Source: Pseudoduganella lurida
GTDB lineage: Bacteria > Pseudomonadota > Gammaproteobacteria > Burkholderiales > Burkholderiaceae_D
Assembly: GCF_007830455.1 (NCBI RefSeq)
Contig: NZ_VLLB01000009.1
Span: forward strand, 1-64,000
Reading direction: 5' to 3'
Length of the DNA stretch: 64,000 bases
Both the position numbers and the translations under genes were made by a program. Every line of letters begins with the position of its first letter. Within the stretch, counting starts at the first letter, position 1. Shown here one piece after another: positions 41,657 to 49,612 of the stretch. The notes beneath the pieces were generated by a model. It had not been told where the DNA came from. It was given only the letters and a program-made list of their open reading frames with translations, and ran no database searches.

Positions 41657-43579
41657 ATGTTCTCCCATCTGAAAATCAGCACGCGCCTGGCCCTGGCCTT
41701 CGGTGTCATGAGCCTGCTGCTGGCAGGCGTCGTCCTGCTGGGCATCCGCAGCCTCGGCGGCGTCAGCCAGGCCACCGACGAAATGGTGACCGACAAGTAT
41801 CCGAAGGTCGTGTGGAGCTACGAGCTCATCGACAACATCAACCGGATCGCCGTGGGCATGCGCAATATCGCCATCTTCGAGGATGCCGACGTGGCGCGCC
41901 GCGAACTGGCGGCCATCGAAACGTCGAAGGCCGGCATCAAGGACGGTCTCGACAAGCTGGGCCAGCGCATCACGTCGGCACGCGGCAAGGAGCTGCTGCG
42001 CACGCTGATGGACGCGCGGGAAAAATACCGCGGCTCGCAGGAAGAGTTCATCCACCTCGTCTCGGCGGGCCAGCGCGACGAAGCGCGCCAGCTGCTGGTC
42101 AACAAGCTCGATGCATCGCAGAGCGCCTACGTGGATGCCATCCGCGCACTGATCACCTACCAGAGCCAGCTGATGGACAAGGTGGGCGAGGAAGCGAAAG
42201 CCGATTACGTCAGCGCCCGCAACCAGATGACGGCGCTGGGCACGCTGGCCGTGGCCTTCGGCATCGTGATGGCCCTGTGGATCACGATTTCCATCACGCG
42301 CCTGCTGGGCGGCGAGCCGGCCTATGCGGCCGAACTGCTCAAGCGCATCGCGCACGGCGACCTGTCCGGCGAAGTGGTCACCCGCAAGGGCGACAGCGGC
42401 AGCATGCTGTTTGCCGTGGGCGAGATGGTCGCCAAGCTGCGCCAGGTGATCGCCGGCCAGCGCGCCGTCGTGGAGGCAGCCAACCGCGGCAACTTCGATG
42501 CGCGTGTCGACACCACGGGCATGCACGGCTTCCAGAAGGACATGGGCGATGGCCTGAACCAGCTGGTGACCACCACCGGTGCCAGCATCGGCGACGTGGT
42601 GCGCGTGATGTCGGCGCTGGCCGACGGCGACCTGACCACCCGCATCGAGAAGGACTACCAGGGCGCGTTCGCGCAGCTGAAGGATTATTCGAACGGCACG
42701 ATGGACAAGCTGGCGCAGGTGGTGGGCGACGTGAACGGCAGCGCGCAGTCGCTGGCCTCCGCGTCGGAAGAGGTGAGCGCCACGGCGCAGTCGCTGTCGC
42801 AGTCGGCTTCCGAGCAGGCCGCCGGCGTCGAGGAAACCAGCGCCTCGCTGGAACAGATGACGGCATCCATTTCGCAGAACACCGAGAACGCGCGTGTCAC
42901 GGATGGCATGGCCGCCAAGGCCGCATCGGAAGCGGCCGAAGGCGGTGAGGCAGTAAAAGCCACGGTCGTGGCGATGAAGCAGATCGCCCGGCAGATCGGC
43001 ATCATTGACGACATCGCGTATCAGACGAACCTGCTGGCGCTGAACGCGGCCATCGAGGCGGCCCGCGCCGGGGAACATGGCAAGGGCTTTGCCGTGGTGG
43101 CGGCCGAGGTGCGCAAGCTGGCCGAGCGCAGCCAGGTGGCGGCGCAGGAAATCGGCGAAGTGGCCAGCAACAGCGTGGAGCTGGCCGAACGGGCCGGCAA
43201 GCTGCTCGATCAGATGGTGCCGAACATCCGCAAGACCTCCGACCTGGTGCAGGAAATCACGGCCGCCTCGGAAGAGCAGTCGGCCGGCGTGGGCCAGATC
43301 AATGCGGCGGTCGGCCAGATGAGCCAGACGACGCAGCAGAACGCGTCCAGCTCCGAAGAGCTGGCGGCCACCGCCGAGGAGATGAGCGGCCAGGCCGAGC
43401 AGCTGCAGCAGGCGATGGGCTTCTTCCGCCTGGCCGGAGGGGCTGCGCAGTCGCGCGCCGCCGTGGCGGTGCGCCAGCCGGTGCGTGGCCATGGCAGTGC
43501 GCGTCGTGCCCAGCTGCGCCTGGCGGACAGCTTCGCCACGCACGGCGAGCCGGACGAAGCCAGCTTCACCAATTTCTGA
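41657..43579 (+). CDS. Methyl-accepting chemotaxis protein, second tandem copy
   Basis: Membrane chemoreceptor of 640 aa. A first transmembrane helix (LALAFGVMSLLLAGVVLLGI), a periplasmic four-helix bundle and a second helix (LAVAFGIVMALWITISI) are followed by an extended linker that appears to hold two HAMP-like units (RIAHGDLSGE and SALADGDLTTRIEKD), about 100 residues longer than in the preceding receptor. The signalling domain is nearly identical to that of the neighbour. The C-terminal pentapeptide SFTNF again fits a CheR/CheB docking site. It is followed after 10 bp by cheW. Confidence 0.93.
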   Translation: MFSHLKISTRLALAFGVMSLLLAGVVLLGIRSLGGVSQATDEMVTDKYPKVVWSYELIDNINRIAVGMRNIAIFEDADVARRELAAIETSKAGIKDGLDKLGQRITSARGKELLRTLMDAREKYRGSQEEFIHLVSAGQRDEARQLLVNKLDASQSAYVDAIRALITYQSQLMDKVGEEAKADYVSARNQMTALGTLAVAFGIVMALWITISITRLLGGEPAYAAELLKRIAHGDLSGEVVTRKGDSGSMLFAVGEMVAKLRQVIAGQRAVVEAANRGNFDARVDTTGMHGFQKDMGDGLNQLVTTTGASIGDVVRVMSALADGDLTTRIEKDYQGAFAQLKDYSNGTMDKLAQVVGDVNGSAQSLASASEEVSATAQSLSQSASEQAAGVEETSASLEQMTASISQNTENARVTDGMAAKAASEAAEGGEAVKATVVAMKQIARQIGIIDDIAYQTNLLALNAAIEAARAGEHGKGFAVVAAEVRKLAERSQVAAQEIGEVASNSVELAERAGKLLDQMVPNIRKTSDLVQEITAASEEQSAGVGQINAAVGQMSQTTQQNASSSEELAATAEEMSGQAEQLQQAMGFFRLAGGAAQSRAAVAVRQPVRGHGSARRAQLRLADSFATHGEPDEASFTNF

Positions 43580-43589
43580 CGCGGGATCG

Positions 43590-44114
43590 ATGATGAATCA
43601 AGCAAAACAGGATGCCGGCGAGACCGCGCAATATCTGACCTTCATGCTGGGCGGCGAAGCGTTCGGCATCGGCATCATGGCCATCAAGGAGATCATCGAG
43701 TTCTCCGGCATCACGGAGGTGCCGATGATGCCGGACTGTATCCGCGGCGTGATCAACCTGCGCGGCGCCGTGGTGCCCGTGATGGACCTGGCGGCGCGTT
43801 TCGGCCGGCCGCTGGCCGTGCCGGGCAAGCGTACCTGCATCGTCATCGTCGAACTGGGGGGCGGCAGCAATGGCGAGCGCCAGGTGACAGGCGTGGTGGT
43901 CGATGCGGTGAGCGCCGTGCTGGACATCCCGGCCTCCGAGATCGAACCGGCGCCCAGCTTCGGCACGCGCATCCGCGGCGACTTCATCGCGGGCATGGGC
44001 AAGCTCAATGGCAAGTTCGTGATCCTGCTGAACGTGGCGAATGTGCTGGCGGTCGATGCGCTGGCCACGCTGCCGGCCGCGGTGCTGGAAACCGGCGAAC
44101 CGTCGGCCGCCTGA
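43590..44114 (+). CDS. cheW: Chemotaxis coupling protein CheW
   Basis: Adaptor that joins receptors to CheA in the signalling array, 174 aa. It has the double SH3-like fold of CheW, with YLTFMLGGEAFGIGIMAIKEI, EVPMMPDCIRGVINLRGAVVPVMDL and GKLNGKFVILLNVANVL. The start is the first of two adjacent ATG codons; the second (43593) has a slightly better distance from the GGGA. It lies between the receptors and cheR in one run of genes. Confidence 0.95.
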   Translation: MMNQAKQDAGETAQYLTFMLGGEAFGIGIMAIKEIIEFSGITEVPMMPDCIRGVINLRGAVVPVMDLAARFGRPLAVPGKRTCIVIVELGGGSNGERQVTGVVVDAVSAVLDIPASEIEPAPSFGTRIRGDFIAGMGKLNGKFVILLNVANVLAVDALATLPAAVLETGEPSAA

Positions 44115-44115
44115 C

Positions 44116-44937
44116 ATGACGGCCATCGCGATCAGCGAGCGCGAGTTCGCCCAGTTCCAGCGCTTCATCCTCGACATTGCCGGCATCACGATGTCCGATG
44201 CGAAGAAGGCGCTGGTGAGCGGCCGGCTGGCCAAGCGGCTGCACCACTTCGGGCTGGACAGCTACGACGCCTATTTCGCGATGCTCTCCGACGGCCACCA
44301 TGCGGACGAGACGCAGATCGCCGTCGACCTGCTGACCACCAACGAGACCTATTTCTTCCGCGAGGCGCGCCACTTCGACCTGCTGCGGCAGGCGGCGCTG
44401 CAGGCGCAGCCGGGCTTGCGTGCCGGCGCGCCGTTCCGCGTATGGAGCGCGGCCTGCTCGTCCGGCGAGGAACCGTACAGCATCGCGATGGTGCTGGCGG
44501 ACGTGCTGGGCAACGCGCCGTGGGAAGTGGTGGCCTCGGACATCAGTACGCGCGTGCTGGAGCGCGCCCGCATCGGCCACTACCCGATGGAACGCGCCAG
44601 CCACGTGCCGCCGGCCTACCTGAAGCGTTTCTGCCTGAAGGGCATCGCCGAGCAGGCCGGCACGCTGCTGGTGGACCGCGCGCTGCGCCAGCGCGTGCAG
44701 TTCCGCCAGGTGAACCTGAACACGCAGCTGCCGGGCGACCTGGGCCTGTACGACGTGATCTTCCTGCGCAACGTGATGATCTACTTCAGCGCCGATACCA
44801 AGCGCCAGGTGGTGGCGCGCGTGACGTCGCGGCTCAAGCCCGGCGCGCAGTTCTTCATCGGCCATTCCGAAAGCCTGCACGACATCAGCGATGCCGTGCA
44901 GCCCGTGATCCCTTCGGTCTACCGCAAGGCAAGCTAA
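44116..44937 (+). CDS. cheR: Chemotaxis protein methyltransferase CheR
   Basis: Methylates receptor glutamates with S-adenosylmethionine for adaptation. The 273-aa product has the CheR N-terminal helical domain (FQRFILDIAGITM, LTTNETYFFREARHFDLL) and the C-terminal Rossmann fold (FRVWSAACSSGEEPYSIAM, ASDISTRVLERAR, YDVIFLRNVMIYF). The ATG begins 1 bp after the cheW stop. It probably docks on the C-terminal pentapeptides of the two preceding receptors. Confidence 0.96.
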   Translation: MTAIAISEREFAQFQRFILDIAGITMSDAKKALVSGRLAKRLHHFGLDSYDAYFAMLSDGHHADETQIAVDLLTTNETYFFREARHFDLLRQAALQAQPGLRAGAPFRVWSAACSSGEEPYSIAMVLADVLGNAPWEVVASDISTRVLERARIGHYPMERASHVPPAYLKRFCLKGIAEQAGTLLVDRALRQRVQFRQVNLNTQLPGDLGLYDVIFLRNVMIYFSADTKRQVVARVTSRLKPGAQFFIGHSESLHDISDAVQPVIPSVYRKAS

Positions 44938-45003
44938 CGGACGCCTGGTCGGCCGGCCGGTGCGCTACCCTAGCGGTTTCGCAGCGGCGGCCGCAAATCT
45001 CAC

Positions 45004-46101
45004 ATGCCTATGAATACCATCAACGTGCTGGTCGTGGACGATTCCGCCGTCGTGCGCAAGGTCGTCGGCGAGATGCTGGCCGCGGCGCCCGGCATCCGGC
45101 TGCTGCATGCGGTGTCCGACCCGCTGCTGGCCATCGAGCGCATGAAGCAGCAGTGGCCGGACGTGATCGTGCTGGACGTGGAGATGCCGCGCATGGACGG
45201 CATCACCTTCCTCAAGCGCATCATGGCCGAACGGCCCACGCCCGTCATCATCTGCTCGACGCTGACGGAGCGGGGCGCCGAGACGACGCTGGCGGCGATG
45301 GCGGCCGGCGCCGTGGCCGTGATCGAGAAGCCGAAGCTGGGCCTGAAGGACTTCCTGAACGACAGCGCCGATGAGCTGATCGCCGCGGTGCGTGCCGCCG
45401 CCACGGTGAACGTGCGCCGCCTCGGCCTGCGCGCCGCTGCCGCTGCGCCGCTGGCGCCCGCGCCGGCCAAGCTGACGGCCGATGCGATCCTGGCGCCGGC
45501 CGGCGAAGCGCGCACGCCGCTGCAGACGACGGAGCGGGTGGTGGCCATCGGCACCTCCACGGGCGGCACGCAGGCGCTGGAGGAAGTGCTGACGGCGCTG
45601 CCGCGGGTCACGCCGGGCATCGTCATCGTGCAGCACATGCCGGAAAAATTCACGGCGGCGTTCGCGGCGCGGCTGGACACGCTGTGCCAGATCCAGGTGC
45701 TGGAAGCGAAGCACGGCGACCGCGTGCTGCCGGGCCGCGCCCTGATCGCGCCGGGCGGCAAGCACATGCTGCTGCGCCGCGACGGTGCGCAGTACTGCGT
45801 GGACGTGATCGACGGACCGCTGGTCAACCGGCACCGGCCTTCGGTGGACGTGCTGTTCCGCTCCGTGGCCAAGAACGCGGGCGCCAATGCGCTCGGCATC
45901 ATCATGACGGGCATGGGCGACGATGGCGCCGCCGGCCTGCTGGAGATGCGCAAGGCCGGCGCGCGCACGGTGGCGCAGGACGAGGAAAGCTGCGTGGTGT
46001 ACGGCATGCCGAAGGAGGCCGTGAAGCGCGGCGCGGTGGAGAAGACCGTCACGCTGAAGGCGATCGACAAGGAGATCCTGCAGCAGCTGCAGGGCCGGTA
46101 A
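45004..46101 (+). CDS. cheB: Chemotaxis response regulator protein-glutamate methylesterase CheB
   Basis: Removes methyl groups and deamidates receptor glutamines, with activity raised by phosphorylation from CheA. The N-terminal receiver shows VVDDSAVVRKVV and the phospho-acceptor Asp in VIVLDVEMPRMDG; the linker is Ala/Pro-rich; the methylesterase domain carries Ser in GTSTGGTQAL, His in VQHMPEKFTAAFA and Asp in MTGMGDDGAAG. The 365-aa length is normal. No cheD gene accompanies it, so deamidation may rest on CheB. It is the last gene of the plus-strand chemotaxis operon. Confidence 0.96.
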   Translation: MPMNTINVLVVDDSAVVRKVVGEMLAAAPGIRLLHAVSDPLLAIERMKQQWPDVIVLDVEMPRMDGITFLKRIMAERPTPVIICSTLTERGAETTLAAMAAGAVAVIEKPKLGLKDFLNDSADELIAAVRAAATVNVRRLGLRAAAAAPLAPAPAKLTADAILAPAGEARTPLQTTERVVAIGTSTGGTQALEEVLTALPRVTPGIVIVQHMPEKFTAAFAARLDTLCQIQVLEAKHGDRVLPGRALIAPGGKHMLLRRDGAQYCVDVIDGPLVNRHRPSVDVLFRSVAKNAGANALGIIMTGMGDDGAAGLLEMRKAGARTVAQDEESCVVYGMPKEAVKRGAVEKTVTLKAIDKEILQQLQGR

Positions 46102-46114
46102 GGGCGGCAACGGC

Positions 46115-46170
46115 GGCAAGGGGACAGGCACCCGGCAAGGGGACAGGCACCCGGCAAGGGGACAGGCACC
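46115..46170. repeat. Three tandem copies of a 19-bp REP-derived unit
   Basis: The unit ggcaaggggacaggcaccc occurs at 46115-46133, 46134-46152 and 46153-46170 (the last differs at its final base). The core GGGGACAGGCACC is one arm of the palindrome that follows and resembles the core of the REPs around the RAYT gene. Confidence 0.88.
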
Positions 46171-46217
46171 TATTTTTGAGCAACACTCGTGTTGCTCAAA
46201 AATAGGTGCCTGTCCCC
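46158..46217. repeat. Perfect 29-bp inverted repeat of the REP family
   Basis: Left arm 46158-46186 and right arm 46189-46217 are exact reverse complements separated by 2 nt. Each arm combines GGGGACAGGCACC, an A/T shoulder, GAGCAA and CAC. From GGGG to GAGCAA the left arm matches the RAYT-flanking REP (5261-5286) at 22 of 26 positions. It lies between the convergent cheB and diguanylate cyclase genes and may also terminate both transcripts. Confidence 0.9.
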
Positions 46218-46222
46218 GATCC

Positions 46223-47212
46223 TTAGTCGTGGTCCTCGAGCGCGGCCTCGACGCGGTTGCGGCCCTGCCGCTTGGCGGCATACAGCGCGCCGTCGGCGGC
46301 GCCGATCAGGCGCGCCGGGTCGGACGGCTCTCCCGGCGGCAGCGTGGCCACGCCGATGCTCACCGTGATCATCTTCAGCTCGCCGCGCGCGAACGCATGG
46401 GGGATCTGCTGCGCCAGCACGCGGGCGTGCAGCGCCTCGGCGATCGTGCGGGCCTGGCGCGCATCGTTGTCCGGCAGGATCACGGCAAACTCCTCGCCGC
46501 CGTAGCGCGCCAGCATGTCCACGGAGCGCTGCAGCAGCGCCTGCAGGGTGGCTGCCACCAGCATCAGGCACTGGTCGCCCTGCTGGTGGCCGTAATGGTC
46601 GTTGTAGGGCTTGAAGTAGTCGATGTCGATCATCAGCAGCGACACCACGCCGCCATTGCGCTTGGCGCGCCGCACCTCGCGGTCGATCGCCACGTCGAAT
46701 GCGCGGCGGTTGGCAACGCCCGTCAGGCCGTCCGAGAACGACTGCATGCGCAGCAGTTCGGTCTGTTCGCGCAGCAGCTTTTCGCGGCTGGCCGCCATGC
46801 TCACGTCGTTCAGCTGGATCATGCAGTAGCGCGGCGCGTCCGGCGCGGCGCCGGGCAGGGCCAGCGGCGTGACGGCGATCGCCTGCTGCAGCCGTTCGTC
46901 ATGCTGGTTGCGCGCGCGTGCCGCAGCGTTCGGGTACAGGGGAAACGGCGCGCGGTTCAGGGTAGGGGACAGCAGCGACGAGAAGTGGTTCGTCAGCGCC
47001 GCCGCCACGGCCGCTTCCACGCGGCCGCCGCGCAGTTCCGGCATCAGGTCGAACAGGTTCGCGCCGATGGCCTCCTGCGCGGTGCGGCCGGCGTGGCGGT
47101 CCATCCATTTATTCCACAGCACCACGTTGTGCGCGTCATCGACGATGATGATGCCGGCGCCGACGGCTTCCAGCACGCCTTCGAGCAGGGCCAGTCGATC
47201 GGGTTGTTGCAT
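46223..47212 (-). CDS. PAS-GGDEF diguanylate cyclase
   Basis: Makes cyclic di-GMP. An N-terminal PAS domain (GIIIVDDAHNVVLWNKWMDR, about residues 8-130) precedes a short coiled linker and a GGDEF domain with DGLTGVANRRAFD, IDIDYFKPYNDHYGH and active site ARYGGEEF; RSVD five residues upstream is an intact I-site. The 329-aa protein has no membrane segment. It is the last gene of a minus-strand operon with a CheC-like phosphatase and a response regulator, facing the che operon, which suggests that chemotaxis signalling and c-di-GMP are linked here. Confidence 0.93.
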   Translation of the reverse strand: MQQPDRLALLEGVLEAVGAGIIIVDDAHNVVLWNKWMDRHAGRTAQEAIGANLFDLMPELRGGRVEAAVAAALTNHFSSLLSPTLNRAPFPLYPNAAARARNQHDERLQQAIAVTPLALPGAAPDAPRYCMIQLNDVSMAASREKLLREQTELLRMQSFSDGLTGVANRRAFDVAIDREVRRAKRNGGVVSLLMIDIDYFKPYNDHYGHQQGDQCLMLVAATLQALLQRSVDMLARYGGEEFAVILPDNDARQARTIAEALHARVLAQQIPHAFARGELKMITVSIGVATLPPGEPSDPARLIGAADGALYAAKRQGRNRVEAALEDHD

Positions 47213-47213
47213 G

Positions 47214-47879
47214 TTACGCCAGTCCGAGGGTGCGCTGCAGGTAGCCGGCGATCTGCTGCTTCAGGTCGTGCAGTGCGGTGACATCGAGGATGAACGCGAC
47301 GTAGCCGTGGATCTGGTGCTTCTCCAGGATGAAGTCGATGTGCAGCATCATCACGACCGTTTCGCTGCGCGTGCCGCTGGCATCGAGGATCTCGTCGCTG
47401 CTGCCCACGTGGTAGACGGGCAGGGAACCGTGCAGCTCCTGCTCGAAGATATTGGCCAGCGTGCCCACGCAGGAGTTCAGGATGATGTTGCCGATCTCGC
47501 TCATCGCCTCCTGTTCCATGCCGGACAGCTCGGCCAGCGGCACGGATTCGCCCACCATCAGGCGCACCAGTTCCAGGCTTTTATATTCCGGGAACATCAG
47601 CAGCGCCTCGGTCTGGAACGCGCCTTCGTAATGCTGGCTGACGCCGCAGATGCGCTGGCTGCTGCCGCTGCTGTTGTAGTTGCTGCCCGCGCTGTCGTTG
47701 CGGCGATGTGCCGCTTCCAGCAGTTCGGCCGCGTCGCCGCGGCTGAGGAAGCTGATCGAAGGCACCGACATCGTCACTTCCTCGCGCACGATGCCGCTCA
47801 TCGCCGCGGCCGCGTGGCCGACGCCGATATTGAAGATCTCCACCAGCGCGTCGTGTTCCAGTTCGGTGAGCTCGACCAT
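47214..47879 (-). CDS. cheC: CheC-like CheY-P phosphatase
   Basis: A 221-aa CheC/CheX/FliY-family protein. It carries two copies of the E-x-x-N phosphatase motif: Glu14/Asn17 in VEIFNIGVGHAAAAMS and the second in MSEIGNIILNSCVGTLANIF, as in active CheC. It probably dephosphorylates CheY or the receiver encoded by the gene overlapping its start. The ATG at 47879 is close to the stop of that response regulator, and its stop lies 1 bp before the diguanylate cyclase start. No cheD gene is present, although CheC of Bacillus works with CheD. Confidence 0.85.
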   Translation of the reverse strand: MVELTELEHDALVEIFNIGVGHAAAAMSGIVREEVTMSVPSISFLSRGDAAELLEAAHRRNDSAGSNYNSSGSSQRICGVSQHYEGAFQTEALLMFPEYKSLELVRLMVGESVPLAELSGMEQEAMSEIGNIILNSCVGTLANIFEQELHGSLPVYHVGSSDEILDASGTRSETVVMMLHIDFILEKHQIHGYVAFILDVTALHDLKQQIAGYLQRTLGLA

Positions 47880-47880
47880 C

Positions 47881-48294
47881 TCAGGCCCCGACGGTGGCGA
47901 CCAGGCGGCCGATGCGTTCCGGCGTGATGGGCTTTTCCATGAAGCCCACGCCGATTTCCTGCGCACGGGCGCGGGTGGCATCCTGCACATTGGCCGTCAG
48001 CAGCGAGATGCTGGCATGGGGCAGCATGCGGCGCAGCTGTTCGGCGCAGGCCAGGCCGCCCATGCCGGGCATGTTCACGTCCATCAGCACCAGGTCCGGC
48101 CGCAGGTCGGGTGCCTTGGCCAGCGCTTCCTCGCCGGTGCCCGCTTCCTCCACGCGCCAGTCGGCATGGAAGGACAGGATGTACTGGCGCGCCACTAGGC
48201 GCGAGACGCGGCTGTCGTCGACGATCAGAACAGTACGGACAGGTGCGGGCGGGGTGGCGGCGGGCGGCAAGGGCGAGGAGGATGCGGACGTCAT
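47881..48294 (-). CDS. Single-domain response regulator
   Basis: A 137-aa receiver with a Ser/Pro/Ala-rich N-terminal tail of about 22 residues before TVLIVDDSRVSRLV. The phospho-acceptor Asp is in LVLMDVNMPGMGG, the switch Thr in SLLTANVQ and the Lys in GFMEKPITPERI. No output domain is present. It is the first gene of the response regulator-cheC-GGDEF operon, with its stop beside the cheC start, so CheC is the likely phosphatase. The kinase could be the CheA of the facing operon. Confidence 0.88.
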   Translation of the reverse strand: MTSASSSPLPPAATPPAPVRTVLIVDDSRVSRLVARQYILSFHADWRVEEAGTGEEALAKAPDLRPDLVLMDVNMPGMGGLACAEQLRRMLPHASISLLTANVQDATRARAQEIGVGFMEKPITPERIGRLVATVGA

Positions 48295-48360
48295 GGGATT
48301 CTGCTGACTCGTGATGATGGGCCATTTTCCCACAATCCCCACCCGCTGCGCTGCTAAAAT

Positions 48361-48405
48361 AACGCCCGCCCTTGCAACCCTTAACGCCCGACCTTTGCAA
48401 CCCTT
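48361..48405. repeat. 22/23-bp tandem duplication upstream of rpiA
   Basis: aacgcccgcccttgcaaccc followed by tt (48361-48382) and aacgcccgacctttgcaacc followed by ctt (48383-48405) are a slightly diverged direct repeat 22 bp before the rpiA ATG. It probably lies in the rpiA leader. Confidence 0.6.
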
Positions 48406-48426
48406 ATCTTCCCGACACCATTCCCC

Positions 48427-49104
48427 ATGACTCAAGACGAACTGAAACAGGCCGTGGCGCGCGCCGCCATCGGCTACGTGGTCGACGGCGCCATCATCGG
48501 CGTCGGCACCGGCTCGACGGCCAACTTCTTCATCGACGAACTGGCCGCCATCAAGGACCGCATCCAGGGCACCGTGGCCTCGTCCGAAGCCACCGCCGAG
48601 CGCCTGAAGAAGCACGGCGTGCCCGTGTTCGACCTGAACGACGTGGACTCGATCGCCGTCTACATCGACGGCGCCGACGAGATCGACGCGCAGGGCGCCA
48701 TGATCAAGGGCGGCGGCGCGGCGCTGACGCGCGAGAAGATCGTCGCTTCCGTGGCAAAGTCGTTCGTCTGCATCGCCGACGGTTCGAAGCTGGTGGACAC
48801 CCTGGGCAAGTTCGCACTGCCGGTGGAAGTGATTCCGATGGCGCGCAACGCCGTGCTGCGCGAGCTGGCGGCACTGGGCGGCCAGCCGAAGGTGCGCACG
48901 AAGCCGGGCTCGGACGAGCCGTTCGTCACCGACAACGGCGGCAACCTCATCGACGTGGCCGGCCTGTCGATCACCGATCCGGTGGCACTCGAGGCACGCA
49001 TCAACCAGCTGACGGGTGTGATCGCCGTGGGCCTGTTTGCCGCGCGCGGCGCCAACGTCTGCCTGCTGGGAACGGCGGAAGGCGTGAAGACGCTGAGCTG
49101 GTAA
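48427..49104 (+). CDS. rpiA: Ribose-5-phosphate isomerase A
   Basis: Interconverts ribose-5-phosphate and ribulose-5-phosphate in the pentose-phosphate pathway. The 225-aa sequence shows IIGVGTGSTANFFIDEL, VASSEATAERL, YIDGADEIDAQGAMIKGGGAAL cut at DGADE, REKIVASVAKSF and VTDNGGNLIDV. It is monocistronic, divergent from the response regulator operon and convergent with the PACE exporter gene. Confidence 0.96.
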   Translation: MTQDELKQAVARAAIGYVVDGAIIGVGTGSTANFFIDELAAIKDRIQGTVASSEATAERLKKHGVPVFDLNDVDSIAVYIDGADEIDAQGAMIKGGGAALTREKIVASVAKSFVCIADGSKLVDTLGKFALPVEVIPMARNAVLRELAALGGQPKVRTKPGSDEPFVTDNGGNLIDVAGLSITDPVALEARINQLTGVIAVGLFAARGANVCLLGTAEGVKTLSW

Positions 49105-49108
49105 GCGC

Positions 49109-49552
49109 TTATGCCGCCGGTTCGGCCGCCAGCGGCCGGGCCGACGCGGGCAGGCCGAACACGCGGTCGAACGCCAGGTTGAACGTGAACGTGTAGGCCA
49201 GGAAGAACGCCATCAGGCCCAGGTCCAGCACGAAGGCGTGCCACAGCGGCACGTCCAGCCACCAGGCGAACAGGGGCACCAGCAGCACCACCAGCCCCGC
49301 CTCGAATCCCGTCGCATGCGCCGCCCGGCGCCAGAACCCCCGGCCACGCACGGCCTGGCGGGACTCCCATTTTTCAAACGCCGTGTTGTACGCCAGGTTC
49401 CACACCACGGCGATGGCCGATGACGCCACCGCCGCCACGCTGGCATGGCCAGCGCCGTGGTCGGTGAAGAGGGCGAATCCCGTTGTGGTGATGCCGATGG
49501 CGATCAGTTCGAACAGCGTGACGTAGACGATCCTGCGTTTCAGGCCCTGCAT
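49109..49552 (-). CDS. PACE-family multidrug/biocide efflux transporter
   Basis: Small inner-membrane exporter of the proteobacterial antimicrobial compound efflux family (AceI type), 147 aa with four transmembrane helices in two bacterial transmembrane pair domains. Glu15 in VTLFELIAIGITTTGF corresponds to the essential Glu15 of AceI; the second domain carries NLAYNTAFEKWE in the first half and LDLGLMAFFLAYTFTFNLAFDR in the second. The C-terminus is short and Ala-rich. It ends 4 bp after the convergent rpiA stop. Substrates such as chlorhexidine-like biocides or polyamines are known for the family only. Confidence 0.9.
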   Translation of the reverse strand: MQGLKRRIVYVTLFELIAIGITTTGFALFTDHGAGHASVAAVASSAIAVVWNLAYNTAFEKWESRQAVRGRGFWRRAAHATGFEAGLVVLLVPLFAWWLDVPLWHAFVLDLGLMAFFLAYTFTFNLAFDRVFGLPASARPLAAEPAA

Positions 49553-49612
49553 GCGGTGGTCCGGAGCTGTGGAGGAGATGGGCAGTCTACAGGACCGGCC
49601 GGCGGGCCCCGC

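Noticed and set aside
46158..46217. Simple intrinsic terminator of cheB
   Set aside because: The stem is 29 bp, lacks a terminal T run and shares its sequence with REPs elsewhere, so a REP-family repeat is the better description, although it may terminate transcription as well.
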